From Bryoerythrophyllum caledonicum (lineage: Eukaryota; Streptophyta; Bryopsida; Pottiales; Pottiaceae), in contig OZ020516.1 in the NCBI GenBank assembly GCA_963971425.1, forward strand, positions 34,770,199 to 34,834,198: DNA of 64,000 bases. Direction: 5' to 3'. Positions 11,120 to 23,600 of this stretch are shown here, in pieces (the first letter of the stretch is position 1; every line of letters begins with the position of its first letter). The position numbers and the translations under genes were made by a program. The notes below the pieces were generated by a model. That model was given only the letters and a program-made list of their open reading frames with translations. It searched no databases and had not been told where the DNA came from.

Positions 11120-12089
11120 AATCATTCATGAGAACTAGTGGCCGCGGGATTACAAAGAGATGGTAAAGAAGGAGCAAGAGGTGGAAGATTGGCAGCAACG
11201 CTAAAGGCAAACTGAGGTGCAGCTGCAGGATTCGGACATGGAGTTACAAAGATTGACGGACCTCGGGGACCTACCATGCCATCCAGTGGACACGGCTTCC
11301 TTGCTCTCTCCTCCCCACTTTACGTGGGTTTCTATAGACTTTGGCTCAAAAGGTGAAAACTCACTCCTCACTGTAGGCTTAGAGGCTTTGACCTTAACCA
11401 TATCTCCGATCTCCGAGCTCATAACGCTCTCTGGATCGGATACAAGGTCCGCATCATCCACTATTCCGTGTGCCTTTGCCTTGCCCATGGGACTCGGAGA
11501 AGATTGCACACTCGCTGCTTGCATTCCGGAAGTTCGAGTCAAGGGCGGTGCTGGCAAACACCGAACACACTTCCAATATGAGTGCCGACCAAGCCATGGC
11601 AATAGTAACATCCAACTTTAACCACAAGCAATATCCAACAGTTGAGTACACTTTTCAGATGCGTAGTATGCCTGGAAACGCACCTTTAGGTCCTGCACTT
11701 AGAGTAATAGTTCCTACTGTGGATTTGATAGGTTGGTAACCTGAATCTGTGATAGGATAACGGACTCGGAGGATATTCCAGTGACGACCAATCCCAGCAC
11801 AACAATGCAGCTCTCTATGATTCCGCCCAAGAGGACAAAATTGTCAGGAAGTTGTTGCACGAGATTCAGGGTTTGCAGCAGGAGTTGAGAGGGATGGTCG
11901 GTACTACTTCACAACCAACGCAATTCAAAGTACGCCCTTACTCTTTGGTTTCAAGCTTATGACACTCTAGTTAAGGGGAAACTAACAATCACTTTGGTAT
12001 GCAGGAAATTAGACTGCACTCAAAGTCGACGGAGCGCTACCATCAACAATACTTGGATTAATCAGAGTGCAACAAAGTCAGGGGGGTCC
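11120..12089. other. Unrecognised coding-like remnants
   Basis: Open frames exist on both strands at 11201-11621, and neither resembles a family I know. A plus-strand frame at about 11755-11955 reads like a coil (KIVRKLLHEIQGLQQELRG) and could be a gag or transposon accessory remnant. The segment lies between the Tet-like relic and the GH1 fragment. It may be part of the same captured-fragment cluster. Confidence 0.3.
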
Positions 12090-12099
12090 AATGAACAAG

Positions 12100-12480
12100 T
12101 TTATTTTCTCCAAAGTAAATCCCACGTTTGGATACAAAAACGTGACATGATGGATCTCGTTCAATGTACCACAACGTTTCATACGGTCTCCATATTTTGC
12201 AAAGCACAGTTCCGCAAACGCTTTGAAATGCGACCTGCAAAACATACTCACGCCATTGAGAGAATTTAGTCTCAAGATTCTCGACTTCCATTTGTAACAT
12301 GCGCCGCTCTCAAAATAAAAAAACAAAAAAAGTTGCCAGATACAAATATCGAAAGGCTATATTCAGAGAATCTCTCACAAAATACAGGCAAAATCTACAA
12401 GGCTTACACGATTTTGCGGTTCTTCCACCCCCCAAGTGAGTCCTGTAATGCCTAGGGCAAGTCCCAATGGTAAAGCACAA
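12100..12480 (-). pseudogene. GH1 beta-glucosidase fragment
   Basis: Two minus-strand exons join in phase. Exon 12480-12408 reads VLYHWDLP, stop, ALQDSLGGWKNRKIV. The exon from 12234 down reads SHFKAFAELCFAKYGDRMKR then TLNEIHHVTF. These are the glycosidase family 1 blocks around YHWDLPQAL and the acid/base motif TxNEP, where Pro is replaced by Ile here. A TAG replaces the usual Gln after DLP, so it is a pseudogene. Everything N-terminal and everything after about 12100 (including the nucleophile motif) is missing. The exon/intron boundary is retained, so it came from genomic DNA rather than a retrocopy. Confidence 0.75.
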
Positions 12481-12571
12481 CTGATAAATACTAGAGAACT
12501 GACAGGGTTGCTGGTTTTTTCAGAATTTTCAGAACTCTGCACAATTATTCATGTCGCTCTATGTTTGAAAC

Positions 12572-12838
12572 CTACTGGTTAATGAAGACTCGCAGTGTAG
12601 GAGTGTAGCAGAGAGGGCATTCTATTCGCGAAGCTCCTGGAGCTCCATCTTTGGCACCTGATTCAGCTGAATCAACCTGCAACCAATTGAAAGAAAGGTT
12701 AAAAGGGCATCACATCCATATTCAAGATTACACTTGTAAGAAAATACTATTACCTTGCCTTCAATGATGGGAAACTTGCATGAAGTACAACTCTCTTGAA
12801 TGGCATATAATTGGTCGTCCTTCTTCACGATCACAAAC
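12572..12838 (-). pseudogene. Rieske-type domain fragment with two CxxC motifs
   Basis: Exon 12838-12754 encodes FVIVKKDDQLYAIQESCTSC then KFPIIEGK. Exon 12676-12572 encodes VDSAESGAKDGAPGASRIEC then PLCYTPT and stops at 12572. Junctions are GT-AG and in phase. The LYAI..C.xC....EG pattern followed by ECPLC resembles plant plastid Rieske-like proteins in which Cys replaces the histidine ligands (PSB33/LIL8-like; my best guess). It is only about 60 residues long, with no transit peptide and no C-terminal part. It looks like a captured or decayed fragment, in the same orientation as the adjacent GH1 piece. Confidence 0.5.
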
Positions 12839-13568
12839 CTGCATAGAAAACCCTAGAATGAGTAGAATCAAGGACCATAGTACAGGGATACTCAGGCAGC
12901 AAGCTGTTGTCAACGCAACCAAACTTCTTTGAATGAAGACATTAAATTTACATGCTTCGCCGGATTAGGGTTTCTTCCATCACTCTCAACCGTAGCAGGT
13001 TTTTAGGGGCTTGCGTTTGGAAAACTTTCATGCATGTAGGAGCTCCGCCAAGGGACTAGCATCTCCAAAATTCTTGTTGTGGGTGTCATCGCACTCTTCA
13101 AATGAGTAGAGACAAAAATCAGACTGCTAAGAGTCTCTACCGCCTCTGAGTCGTCTAAGTTCAGCACGTGCATTTGATTTATATTTTTAGTACTACAAAC
13201 CTTAGATTGCTTTGATATTCTACGTAGCACTGCCATTTGGGTGATCAAATTGAACCAACTAACAAATTTCCTTGTACGCACATGAACAGCTTCTACTACA
13301 ACGATACCTCTTCTCCAGCAAGTGTCACACACGTGGGAATATCTACTGCTGGAAAATGTGGTAAGTTCGGAATGATGTTCCTCGAGACGTCAAACAGAAC
13401 ATGATTAGGTTTCCAGTATCTTTGACATATGTCTTTCTTAATTTTTAAATTTCCCATTTACTTCTAATTCTAACACGTGTAAATACATTGGTTATGTCAT
13501 ACAAATTCAAAAGATCCTTGTGATGAGGTCCTCCAAAGAGAAGTTTGTATAGTTTGTGGAAGAATACC
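12839..13568. other. No recognised gene; left flank of CACTA coding region
   Basis: A 109-codon minus-strand frame (13332-13003) has no recognisable domain. No CACTA terminal motif matching the right end at 20650 was found. The 5' end of the transposon is therefore not located here. Confidence 0.35.
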
Positions 13569-16500
13569 ATGGCAATACATATGAATCCAAATTCCGAGCG
13601 GCGGAGCAATACAGTCCGTATTGGAAGTGATGGACGAATCCTACAGCACATCCCTCTTGGTGACTTGATTTTGCACACAGAATTGCGAGTGGCCACAGAG
13701 AAGAATGTGCATTCTTTCAGGTGCCCATGCCGGGATTGCAAGGGTGGCGGTCGCAAAACCATCCAAGTCTTACGCGAGCACCATACAGCGGTGGGTCGAG
13801 ATCCTTTTTTTAAAAAATCACTTATAAGGGGGGACCCCCTTGAAGGCTATCCACCTACTGGTATTTGGGTTGAGGACGTAGCATTTCACGAGGATGCTAT
13901 AGTAAGAGCTGTTTCGGATGATGGCGTCCACAATTCTAACGTTTCTGCAGACGTCAACCCAGACATCAGAAGTAGAGAACCTCCTGGGGACCCTAAAATG
14001 CCTCCACTAGATGAGTTCCACAAAGTACATCGACAGGTCATGGAGGCTTTAAACAGAGGAGATGCATTGCATGAGGGGGCTCGCGCTTCACATGAAGTAG
14101 GCGATGCATATGATGGTGCAAATGATAGTATGGACGGGTTGGAAGAGTTGTACACAGGCCACCACTGCAGTGTATCCAGGTTCAAAAACTACCATCGTGT
14201 CCGCGCCTATCATCATTATGAACATGCATACGATATTCCAAGTGAGCAACAAATTCACTGACGAGCTATTACAATTTTTGTCTGTTGACTTACTCCTAGC
14301 TGGTAATAAATTGCCTCGTACCCATTATAAAGCCAACAAGAACATTAGAAAATTGGGATTGAACTACAACAACATCCACGCATGCTCGAATGGATGTGTT
14401 TTATACGAAGAAGAATACAAAGCCATGGACTCTTGCCCCAAGTGCAACATCTCTCGATGGATCGATGGCACTAACTACCTCCCTTCAAAGGTCATTCGAC
14501 ACTTTCCCTTGATTCCTAAGTTCAAACAAATGTGGAGGTCGTCAGAGATAGCGTGCATGCTTAAAGAATACACCAAACATATCAGCAACGACGGTGTCAT
14601 GCGTTCGGTGGTGGATAGTCCAACATGGAATTACATTAACACTAATGTCACGTTCAACAACTTTGGATTGGAAGTTCGTAACATGAGGCTTGCTCTTGCT
14701 TTAGATGGTGTAAACTCATTCAAGTTAAACAACACCAATTGGTCGACATGGCCAATCTTGATCTTGATATACAACCTTGAGCCATGGTTTGTCACAAAGA
14801 AGTTTTTCATGTCTTTGAGTATCCTAATTTCAGGGATGCAGTCACCGACTTCTGCCGGTCTTGATGTTTTTATGCGCCTGTTGTTGAGGGAGCTCCAAGA
14901 GTTGTGGCATGGTGTTCCTGCACATGACTTCTCTGAACCAGAACATAATCGCAGTTTCACCCTACGTGCCATACTCACGTGGACCATATCAGATTTTCTA
15001 GCTTATGGTCTTATTTTAGGCCTTTGTTGCAAGGATTACAAGGGTTGCCCTATATGTGGACCAAATACTGATGCGAGAATGGCCAAGATAGGCAATGTTC
15101 TTCCGAACAAAAGAGGGGCTTCAAAATGGTGTACGGAGGCATACATCGTTATTTGCCTAGGCACCACCCATACCGTCGGAACTTGAGATTCAATGGCAAA
15201 GTGGAGAACCGTGATAGACCTACTACACAAACTGGAAAAGATATCATTCGTCATGCTGCGTGGCGGCAATCATACCTAGATTTAGGTGGAAAGGAGAATG
15301 GTCCAGATGATCCAGTCCACATAACTGGAGTGAAACGGTTGTCTGCATTATACGAGCTGCCATATTGGGAAGTAAGAACATGTATTCCATGCATTTATAA
15401 CATTCTCCTGTGATTGCGTCTTTGTAAACATGCGTAATTAGATTACACGTGAAGTTTGATGTATGTTGCATGTACTCTGACGTCCTACACGACGTCAAAG
15501 TGCAGACGTACAGTGAAGGAAGCGTATTCTCATGACAATAATTGCATGTGTAATCTTATGGTTCTAACCTTTTTCCAAATTTTTTGTTCATGTCCTTATG
15601 TAGCACTTGTTGGAGAGACATACCTTGGACCCCATGCACTGTGAGAAAAATTTGTGTGAAAATATATTGAAGACATTATTGGGAATGACAGACACTCCCG
15701 GAAGTCGAGTGGACGCTGAGGAATTGGGCATTCGGGAAGAGATATGGCTTCAACTTCCACGACCGCGCCAAGACGAGTACTACATGCCACATGTCCCTTT
15801 TGTGTTGAAGCCACATGAACGCAATGAGGTCGTCCAAATTGTTTCAAATATCCGCACCCCTTCAAATTACGTTTGTGGATGTTGGGAAGTTGGGAAGCTG
15901 CAATATATGAAGACACATGACTATCATGTCCTCATGCAACAAGTACTATAAGATCTATCCACGCATTGTAACAAACTTCTAACAATTTTTTTCCGGATTT
16001 TGACACAGTGTTCGCAGTACCTTAGACAAAGGAATTGGTATAATCATGTTAGTTTTAATGTCTGAATTAAGGAAACTGGTCCCACTAGACGTTAGATTCA
16101 ATGTTCATGTTTATGTTATATCCAACATGTATCATTTTCAACAATTTTTTGTACGTGTCTGTCCTTACGGTTGAAATCAGCCTTGTATGATCTTCCTTTT
16201 CATGCATGAGGGCTTTTGAGTGCACCCCTTCCATATGAATAGTTGTTTGGTTCTTGGTGCCTTATGTTTAACAGATTCTCCCAATGGCACTTCGAAATGT
16301 TTTGGATGAACATGTCCGCATCGCTATCATCAAAATGAGTAGAGTATTCCAGAGACTTTGTGCAAAGGAGGTGCGGGTGGTGGACCAGGATGACATAATG
16401 CGCGATGTCATCATGGCAACATGCATGGTGGAGAAGGAATTTTCAACTACATTTCTGAACATCATGACGCATTTGCCTGTGCATTTGGTGGAACAATTGT

Positions 16501-17879
16501 TCATATGCGGTCCAGTGCATTGCCCATGGATGTATCCTATAGAACGATACATGAAAACCTTTAAGGGTTATGTCAGAACATTGTCACATCCAAAAGGTAG
16601 CATGGCCGAAGGGTATCAAATGGATGATACCCTTGGATTCTGTACTGAGTACATGCGGCAATACAGAGGAACAATACATCGCATATGGGATCCGGCAGAA
16701 GAACCTACAATCACAGATGAGATTCTTTGTTCAAACTCAAAACGGATGCGGAAGATGCCGAATGATTTTTGGAACAATGCGCATGCATTTGTACTAGACA
16801 ATGCACTATGCTTGGAAGAGTGGCGTCAGTAAGTGCTTGACCTTAGAATGTCTTACATTCTCATGTTTGATTTGAAATATCCCTCTACATCTGTCTTGCA
16901 AATGCGTTTGTCCATCTATCAATGTGCACATTGTCTATGACTGCACTATGTTTGTAATGGATGTTATAGTAGACATAGTATACACTATATAGGACGATGT
17001 GTTTGGATAATAGCTGTACATTGTTTAATGATTACACCTTCTTGAATTTGTTTTGCAAGGAATATGCCATAGTAAGGGGGCAAAGGTGGACAGATATAGA
17101 GGCATACCAAAGACAATTTTGCCGTCGACATCCGACAACTGCTATACGATATCTTGTTCATTTTTATGACTTTCCTACTTTTGCATTGTGGATGACTGCC
17201 CGTGTGAGTGCACTTCAGGATGCCGGTGAACATGTGCCTGAGGATGTCATACAGTATGGGCAACCTCCGGAGCGGTATGCTGTATCACATCGACAAATGC
17301 ATGCCTTTGGCATGCATTTTCGTGTCCGTAGTGCAGAAGGAGGCCTTGTCAAGGGATTCATGTGTGGTTGCCTCATTCACTTGACAACTGCGATGGGGGC
17401 TTCGTAACGGCTGACCTATAGAAAGAATCGATGACTATGTTGGATACATTGAAGAGATTCTGGAGCTTGACTACTGGAGTCATTGCACCACTATACTAGT
17501 ATGCGATTGGGTGCAATCAAACCAAAATACTAGATTTCCAAATGTGCAGAGGGATCAATATGGGTTTGCCATGGCAAATTTCAACCACATTAATGGTTGC
17601 GTTCATGCTAATTCCTTTGCATTTCCATTGCATTGTCAGCAAGTGTTCTTTTCGGACGACCCACACCGGCCTAGATGGAAGATTGTATGCTGGACAGATG
17701 TAAGGGGAGGACGCGGTGAACTTCAAATCAACCAACCCATCTCGTCTGTGACTAATGTGGGAAATGACGAGCATTTTGTTGGTTTACAACCACAAATGTT
17801 GGTGACGGAGCCAGTGAGAGAGGCAATCACAAATGGTGGTATATACATCCCACTAGGAGAAGAGGCTCCTATGCAATAG
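13569..17879 (+). pseudogene. CACTA transposase (TNP2 family), multi-exon, frameshifted
   Basis: The transposase acts on CACTA termini. In order: an N-terminal transposase-associated domain with FRCPCRDCKGGG (13720-13745); the TNP2 core at 14230-15370 with LPRTHYKANKNIRKLGLNY, HACSNGCVLYEEEY, MDSCPKCNISRW, HFPLIPKFKQMW and GCPICGPNTD; then LERHTLDPMHCEKNL (15607); a DUF4218-like exon (16263-16832); another exon (17056-17406); and a DUF4216-like exon (17508-17879) with RDQYGFAMANFNHI. Introns separate the later blocks, for example a GTAAGA donor after 15371. Frame must change near 14255 and near 15125, which implies two small indels. It is otherwise unusually complete, and may be recently inactivated. 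Confidence 0.85.
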
Positions 17880-18099
17880 GAAACACAAGCCGAGCAGTAG
17901 ATATGTGCATCGCAGTCATCAGCTGGAATTTCATAGAGGATGAACTTTGAAGTAGTCACTAATGTGAACTGTAATGTCATGTGAGACGCCAATGAACATT
18001 TCTGCGTGTTTATAGGTGATGTTTTCAAACACATATGTGGTGACGTCTATACATATGTGTAGTCGTAGATGATGGTATTTTAAGTCCATTAAATTGTTT

Positions 18100-20360
18100 A
18101 TCCCATGTATATAAAGCCAATATCTCCATAGAAATAAGTGTAGCCTACTCATGAATTTGAGTTGCCCATGTTCATTTAGTCTAGTCATAAATGATGGCAA
18201 TTGTAACTTTAGCTATAGTGACAAACTTTAAGTTGTAAGTGAATGATTTGAATATTATCAATCATAGTGTATTTTGCAATATAGGGAAGCCATTATTACA
18301 ACATGTGTGGTTATCTATTATCTTCAAGTTGTTGCATCCTTGGCCGGGAATTGAATTTGTTTTAGGTTTATCTAATCTATAATTATAGAATATACACAAC
18401 TCTATTCATTATCGGTTTAAAATGTTAGTACTGAAAAAGAAAATTATGAAGAAGTGGCTATGCCGAAGAAAATTAACAATGTCATAAGAAAGTGTAGAAT
18501 ATGTTGCATTCGTTGAGTAGACTCATGTAGAATTTTGCATGTATTATTTGAACTTTATAAACATCCCATTTTTCCCGCAACCTTTGCCCAATTTTTGTAT
18601 TCAATGTTTTTGATTTTATAACACTCAATTAGCATTTACAAACTTTCCCTTTTATTTATATAATATTGAGACTTATGCCTAAACCCATTCTTTTTATTTG
18701 GTGTTTTAATTTTTGCATAAATGGTAAACCACTTTACAATTTACCATTTTTTGTCATTTGGTCTTGCAATTTTGATAACAACCAAAGACCACTTCATCCA
18801 AATTTTGCAATTTGTAGTTCTAAACCTTCTAAGTTTCCAAACACCCGAACAACACTTCAAGCTTTACAAAAAAAAATTCCGTCTTTTCACTTTTAAAACA
18901 ACCGATAAGCACTTACACAATTCCCAATTTTTTATATTCAATCTCTAGATTTCTAAAACATCTAAAGACTACTATAACCATTTACCATGTTCTTTATTTG
19001 GTCCTTTCAGTTCAGATGCAACCGAATATCACTGATTGATGTCAACCTTGAAAACAACTAAAGATGTTGAAATTCCCCCATTTCCAATTTTTTTCAAGGT
19101 TTTAAAACACCTCAAGATTACTTCAATATTTCTTGTTTATACATTCAGCCCTAAAATCCCCGAAGACAACTTCAAGCTTTTACATTTTTTTTCTTAAGAC
19201 CTGGGCAATTTTAAAAGACCCAGAAAGACTTACACATTTCCAAATTGATTTTCTATATTCAAATCTTTGAAACCCTTCAAGAGCACTTCACCCATTTTAC
19301 ATTTGTTATATTCACTATTTTTACTATTGACTAAACCGAATACCATTGTTTAATTTTCCAAATTTTTTCTAATCACTTTTGCAATTTCTCTAACAGCCCA
19401 AGAGCACTCATACATTCCCATTTTACTTTTGATAACCTTCCAAGTTTCCTAACATATGAAAAGAAGTTCAACGTTTCCCAATAATTTCTTCAATGAGTTT
19501 CAATTTAATAAACATCCAATAAACACTCACACATTTTAATTGATTTCACCATCTTAAGATATAAGAAACACTTGAAGACCAATTCAAGAATTTCTCATGT
19601 TTCTTATTGAGTTTTTTAAGTTCTTCCTTAATCAAAGATCACTTATTCATTATCCATTTTCATTTCAGTCACTCTTGCAATTTTCATAGAAGCCGAAGAC
19701 GAATTAATCCACAACGGTTTTTAATTTTTTTTTAAAACACTCTTTCTAGTTATCCTAAACTTAAAGACCACATTCATCTTCCTCATTTTTTTCTCCAATT
19801 TTGCAATTTTTTAACAACCACTCAAACATTTGCCACTAAGTTCATGAACTTAAAGAATGAATTTCTGGAACTATTATGTTAACAAGCATGCTCTTTGACA
19901 TTATTTAGATTAATGAGCAAATAATCCCAATTTTTGTTATTTACTCTTAGATTTTGAAACACCCCAAAACCACTCACACCTTCCCCATTTTTTTTTTCCA
20001 CTTTCATAATTATTTAACAACCCAAGACCACTCAAACATTAGCCATTTTTAACTCATTCTTCTAAAAAAATGAATTTAAAGAATGAATACTACAATTGCT
20101 ATATTAACAAGCATGTTATGTGATCCAATTTAAATTAATGAGCAAAAAATCCCATATGTAATCAACTTAAAAATATCATGTATACAAAATATATATAACA
20201 TGTGCATTTAAGTTGAGCCACTAATAAATTTTTAGTTTTATGTGTTTCTGTAAGTCCATCAGAATAATTTACCCCATGTAAGCAAAGCCAATGTTTTCAT
20301 AAAAACAAGTTTTGCCTATCTATGTATAGGAGCTGCCCATTTTGCTCAGTTTTTCGCTTC
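18100..20360. repeat. Degenerate AT-rich tandem array flanked by a duplicated segment
   Basis: From about 18570 to 20060 the phrase pattern CATTTTCC..TTTTGCAATTTT..AACA(A)CC.AAGACCACTTCA recurs many times with a period of roughly 70-130 bp and strong divergence. Two copies of a non-array segment bracket it: 18100-18180 and 20258-20345. Both contain CCCATGTA..AAAGCCAAT.T followed by CATA.AAA.AAG. It sits inside the CACTA element, near its right end, with no coding frames. Confidence 0.65.
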
Positions 20361-20650
20361 CAGGCAGCGGTCTACAATCATCCCAGAGTAAAAATGAATG
20401 TAGTGGCTGATGTGGACCTCCCGCGTTTCTATAATATTGCACTTAGACGTGACCACGTTGTTACTGGCGTCCTCCAAAACGTGTCTGTCCACGGTGACAT
20501 ATGTGCATTTCGTCTTAAACAGGAATACGTTTCATGCAACGTCAAAAAAAATTTAGGTATTGCGGCCGGTGTCCGACAAACGCCAGACGTCTCAAAAAAC
20601 ATAACACGTTGCAGCATTGACGCCATCTAAAACGCGGTTTTCTTATAGTG

Positions 20651-23600
20651 TCACCGTGGTCATATCTGACTACGTTGTCCTTCCAACATATTTTGGTGCC
20701 TCATATGCAACCATCTACTCCCACTCGTCTTACAAGACCCTTTCAACAAGATGCACAAGGCCGTCTTTTGAGTTCAAGATCAGATGATCTCGATGATTAA
20801 TAAGCAAAAACGATGCATTATTGGTTATAAGCATAGGTACACATATACACTATATTGACTATTTACAGTTTGTGCCATTTACTCTTTGTCATACACAAAC
20901 ACATCATACAATAATAACATCGTGCTAAGAGGTGAGAGTGCACAATTAGAGGGAATCCCGGATTAGCACTAACTAAACCATCACCATTGCCTCCGTAAAC
21001 AACAAAAACAATAGTTCATAGTAGAAACTTTCAACCACTTAACAACTTAGGCTAGATGACAAGATATAAATACCCAAACCACAAGGTTAAGTAATTGGTC
21101 TACAAAGACCCCTTTACTCCCTATGTTGAAGCCCCTTTGACATCGACAAACCACACAATTATAATAAACTCGACAAACAACTGACAATGCAAACCCCTTA
21201 AGTCATGTAAAATCAAGTTGATCTACAAAAAAGATATTAAAAGACCTTATAGACAAAAAATAGGTTGGATGCAATGGAAGCCCCATCGTCAATCGCCTCT
21301 AACACATTTTAATGGCTAGACCATGTTTACGTAGACTTTCAACGTGCTAAACATTGTGGTCACCACCATTGACCCGGTGGTACCTCTTAAAGAGGTGGAG
21401 TTAGGCATTCTAGATGCTACCCCGTAGAACACATGTCACAAATGATCATTGTGGCTGCTCGTTTGGCACTACCACACAAACGACACGGTAATCCAACATA
21501 AATATGAGAACGTCTAGGATGTATTGTCTTGTCAATGTGTGGCAAGTGGCAAGGAGCCATTTTTGCAAGCGTTTTGAAGTGTTGATGATGTGGCTACACG
21601 TTAGTTTGAAATATAGGGCAAGTGGCAAAAAAAATTTAATTTAGATATTTAAAAAAATCTATAGTAGAATCATGGATTGTGCAATTTGATACTTGGTCGC
21701 ACTTTGTGTTTGCAGAAATTGGCAAAGATCCAACATCAAAGAAGTTTGACTTATGGCTAAAGATGCTATAATAATATTTACAAATGGCACCAATATGTTT
21801 GCGCATTTTTTTAAAATGGCACAAATGAGTTTGCAAAATGTCTAAAAATGGCACCAATAGGATTGTCTATTGTGTCGTGACGGCGACCAAATCGGTCACA
21901 ATGTGATGATGTCACAATACAATGGCGGCATGACATTGTAACAGATTGTAACATTACCGTAACGGGCTATTTTTACGTCCAAATATTCAATATTTACATT
22001 TACCTCCATAGAGACACGTCGGATACACTAAGAAATGTGCGTGCCATATGTGTGGACATGTCATCGACCAGGGTAATTACATGTGTGGTAATTTGTAGCA
22101 TTGCATGCAGTCCTCGTCTGCGCCCCATCTGCGCTCAATGCGCGATCCATCCGCGCCCCACTTATCACCACCCGCACCTCATACGAACATTATCCATAGT
22201 TCCCATCTATAGTCGCCTTTCGCACCCCATTCGCACCCCATCCGTGTTTGTCCAAACCCCCATCAGCCACAAAATGCAAGTTAACAAAAATTTCACTCAA
22301 AGTTCAACATTAAAACCCTAAAGGTAAGAGTGATGATATACACGTAGGATGTTATTGTCATCTAGGATGGCCACGTCGTCGCCAAGGTAACGAAGTTATC
22401 CTACGTAGGGATAAAGTTCGTTTATAATTCTTCGTTGAACTTACTATGTCATGACGAGAAGGTCCATCACAACAGGATCCATCATGACAACGCCTCAGTG
22501 TCACAATGTCATGATAGACAACCCTACACTTAGACGACCTCTTCTGATATACGACAGCTTCTGATAGCCATCGTATATCAGAAGATCTTAGGGTCTCGAC
22601 AAAGCCACAAAACGATATAGTTGTCCCTAAACTAGCTACGGTCACCTAAGCTACAGGAAGATCGTCAAGTGCAACAATGCTCGGAGATTCACGGCGTAGA
22701 TAAAGAATGTGACGAGGACGTCGCTACTTAGCAACTCAAGGACGAAGAAAGCGCCCATTCTGATGGCATTGATATTGAGGAATGCATTCCAACCCCTGTT
22801 TCTCATGATGAGCTGATAGGTATTACAATATCAGACCTCCTCCGCCAATGGTGGACCTCATGGTCGTCATTTTTGCTCGCTTTGGCGCAAGTTCTTGCAG
22901 CGGAATTGGAGATCCATTAGTCATACTTCCGCTACTTCAAAAGTAAGACTCTAGCACATTGGTCCTCCAAATCCTCTGCACCATAGTTATCTTCGTTGCC
23001 ATTTTTTTCAATCCCTTTGAAAGATCACAAGAGGAGTAAAAGCCTCTCGCTAGATGATTTAGAACCACGGACACCCTGATCTTGCAAAATTCACAAAAAC
23101 CAACAAGGGAGATCACAAGCACCTCAAAGATCAATACAGAAAGGGAAAAAAATGTTTGTCTGCACACAAACCAACAAGGGAGATAATAAAAACCAGCAAA
23201 GGAAAAGTTGAAAACCAAGAAGCACTTTAAAGATCACACACAGAATCCAAAATAAACAATTGTGTGCATAGAAACCCTAGCGTTGAACACCTTCCGTCGC
23301 TAAGTGCGTTGCAAGTCAATAACACAACCATTTGAAGGAAACCGGAAATCCTAAGGACACGGCCCACTACGCAGCAAAAATAATATAACATAACAGTGGT
23401 GAGAACAAGGAAATTACGAAACAAAGTTTTGTGATCACAAGTGCCTCTACAAAAGCAAGATCTAGCAACTCAGAACCAAGTACTTGCAGAACTGAAAATA
23501 TAATATGGCGATATATCACTCTCTTTAATACGCAAAGTTGGGCGACTACTACTTATTAATATGGCGCTTACTTGGCGTCAACTTCAATGTTTATGTTGTG

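Larger units (their letters stand above)
13569..20650 (+). mobile_element. CACTA (En/Spm) transposon, right end at 20650
   Basis: The element carries a TNP2-type transposase gene (13.6-17.9 kb) and ends at 20650 with TTTTCTTATAGTG, whose reverse complement CACTATAAGAAAA is a canonical CACTA terminus. The last 300 bp (20340-20650) are richer in GC and in ACGT/GACGT motifs, typical of CACTA subterminal repeats. The matching left terminus was not found, so the true start lies left of 13569 or has decayed. A block of degenerate tandem repeats (18.1-20.3 kb) lies between the gene and the right end. Confidence 0.75.

Noticed and set aside
11201..11621. Overlapping 134-136-codon ORFs on both strands
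   Set aside because: Neither has a recognisable domain and both end in the same GC-rich patch; kept only as an unexplained remnant.
12408..12490. Possible transmembrane exon (LPLGLALGITGLTWGV) continuing the Rieske fragment
   Set aside because: A different frame of the same DNA reads the GH1 block YHWDLP...ALQDSLGGWKNRKIV and joins in phase to FKAFAELCF, so the hydrophobic frame is coincidental.
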